Of a stretch of 64,000 nucleotides of DNA, positions 63,206 through 64,000 are shown piece by piece. The DNA comes from Nocardiopsis ansamitocini. GTDB lineage: Bacteria; Actinomycetota; Actinomycetes; Streptosporangiales; Streptosporangiaceae. The notes beneath the pieces are model-generated. The model saw nothing but the letters and a program-made list of their open reading frames with translations. It searched no databases and had not been told where the DNA came from. Numbering within the stretch: the stretch's first letter is position 1; every line of letters starts with the position of its first letter. Made by a program: the position numbers and the translations under genes. The stretch lies in NCBI RefSeq assembly GCF_030268225.1, contig NZ_BSQG01000007.1, positions 62,001 through 126,000 on the forward strand, read 5' to 3'.

Positions 63206-64000
63206 TTACGGCCGGCGGAAGACCAGGGCGATGTTGTGCCCCCCGAAGCCGAAGGAGTTGTTGACCGCTGCGGCGTCGCCGGGAGCGAGCTCGCGCGGCT
63301 TGTCGCGCACGATGTCGACCACGACACCGGGATCGATCTCGCGGAGGTTGCGCGTGGCCGGCACCACACCGTTGTACAGGGACAGAACCGAGGCGATGGA
63401 CTCCACCGCGCCGGCACCGCCCAGGAGGTGACCGGTCATGGACTTGGTCGAGGTGACCGCGACCCGGTCGGCCACGGAGTCGCCCAGCGCGCTGCGGATG
63501 GCGACGGTCTCGGCCACGTCGCCCGCGGGGGTGGACGTTGCATGCGCGTTGACGTGCACGATGTCGTCGGGGCTGAGCCCGGCGTCGGTGATGGCCGCGG
63601 AGATGGCGCGCGCCGCACCGGCACCCACCGGGTCGGGCTGCACGATGTCGTGGGCGTCGCAGGTGTAGCCGGAGCCGGCGGCCACCGCGTAGACCCGGGC
63701 GCCACGTGCGGCCGCGTGCTCGGCGGACTCCAGGATCACGATGCCGGCGCCCTCGCCCATGACGAAGCCGTCACGGTCGACGTCGAAGGGGCGCGATGCC
63801 GCCTGCGGGTCGTCGTTGCGGGTCGACAGCGCGCGCATGGAAGCGAACGAGGCGATGTTGAGCGGGTGGATCGCGGCCTCGGTGCCTCCGGCGATCACGA
63901 CATCGGCACGGCCGGAGCGGATCATCTCGATGGCGTCGCCGATCGCCTCGGCGCTGGAGGCGCACGCGCTCACCGGGACGTGGGCCCCTGCCCGGGCGGT
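63206..64000 (-). CDS. fabF: beta-ketoacyl-ACP synthase II, N-terminal part outside window
   Basis: The C-terminal ~264 residues; the frame runs open through base 64000. The enzyme condenses malonyl-ACP with acyl-ACP in fatty-acid elongation. The catalytic triad is visible: Cys in VSACASSAEAIGDAI near the window edge, His in NAHATSTPAGD and His in TSTKSMTGHLLGGAGAVE, and the C-terminal NNSFGFGGHNIALVFRR is diagnostic. A dedicated type II fatty-acid gene rather than a polyketide ketosynthase is likely from the motif wording, but the acyl-carrier and other fab genes would lie outside the window. Confidence 0.93.
   Translation of the reverse strand, partial: TARAGAHVPVSACASSAEAIGDAIEMIRSGRADVVIAGGTEAAIHPLNIASFASMRALSTRNDDPQAASRPFDVDRDGFVMGEGAGIVILESAEHAAARGARVYAVAAGSGYTCDAHDIVQPDPVGAGAARAISAAITDAGLSPDDIVHVNAHATSTPAGDVAETVAIRSALGDSVADRVAVTSTKSMTGHLLGGAGAVESIASVLSLYNGVVPATRNLREIDPGVVVDIVRDKPRELAPGDAAAVNNSFGFGGHNIALVFRRP

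Overview
The window is 64 kb of very GC-rich, densely coded DNA. Start codons are often GTG, overlaps are usually 1-4 nt, and there is a SufR-SufBD-Rieske-SufCSUT operon, an OpcA-containing pentose-phosphate cluster and an XRE/DUF397 regulator pair. Together these point to a filamentous actinomycete. Nocardiopsaceae or a relative is my guess from overall protein character, not something I could prove. No rRNA, tRNA or CRISPR repeat array was seen.

Layout. (1) 1-11.4 kb is a defence/accessory island. It starts inside a type III-D-like CRISPR effector operon: a Csx10-like Cas5 cut by the window edge, a tandem-RAMP Cas7, a Csx19-like protein and a TIGR03986-type RAMP, joined by 1-4 nt overlaps. 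A two-gene operon converges on it: a CARF-domain protein (predicted sensor of cyclic oligoadenylate) and a 500-aa protein with a multi-pass membrane domain. Next come a HipA C-terminal fragment, a small acidic protein and an XRE-DUF5753/DUF397 pair with an operator-like promoter. (2) 11.9-14.9 kb has a secreted PL11 rhamnogalacturonan lyase behind a LacI-type palindrome, and a rhodanese. (3) 15.0-25.1 kb holds tkt, tal, pgi, zwf, opcA and pgl on the minus strand, with ctaB divergent. (4) 25.4-38.4 kb is an uncharacterised set of a DUF4132 protein, a 1616-aa companion, a small membrane protein, a MoxR/YehL AAA+ ATPase, a 1199-aa DUF5682-VWA fusion and a SWIM zinc-finger protein. It resembles the E. 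coli yehI/L/M/P/Q neighbourhood. (5) 38.8-43.3 kb has an Rpn-like PD-(D/E)XK protein, a PrsW protease, ctaA and an EamA exporter. (6) 43.5-46.9 kb is arcABC, the arginine deiminase pathway, with an ArgR-like palindrome. (7) 47-56 kb has an ABC-2 exporter and the suf operon preceded by a DtxR/IdeR-type iron box. (8) 56.1-64.0 kb has a GNAT, a large unknown protein, an SseB-like protein, an SGNH hydrolase, a nucleotidyltransferase, a degenerate EAL-CBS protein and the 3' part of fabF.

How the genes fit together. The sugar-phosphate genes make NADPH and pentoses, ctaA/ctaB make heme A for the aa3 oxidase, suf builds Fe-S clusters under probable iron and Fe-S control, and arcABC yields ATP from arginine when respiration is limited. 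From memory, suf, an ABC exporter, ctaA, ctaB, tkt and tal lie close together in Streptomyces. Here about 16 kb of accessory genes sits between ctaA and ctaB. The strongest candidates for undescribed biology are the CARF/membrane-protein operon beside the type III-D module and the DUF4132/MoxR/VWA/SWIM cluster.
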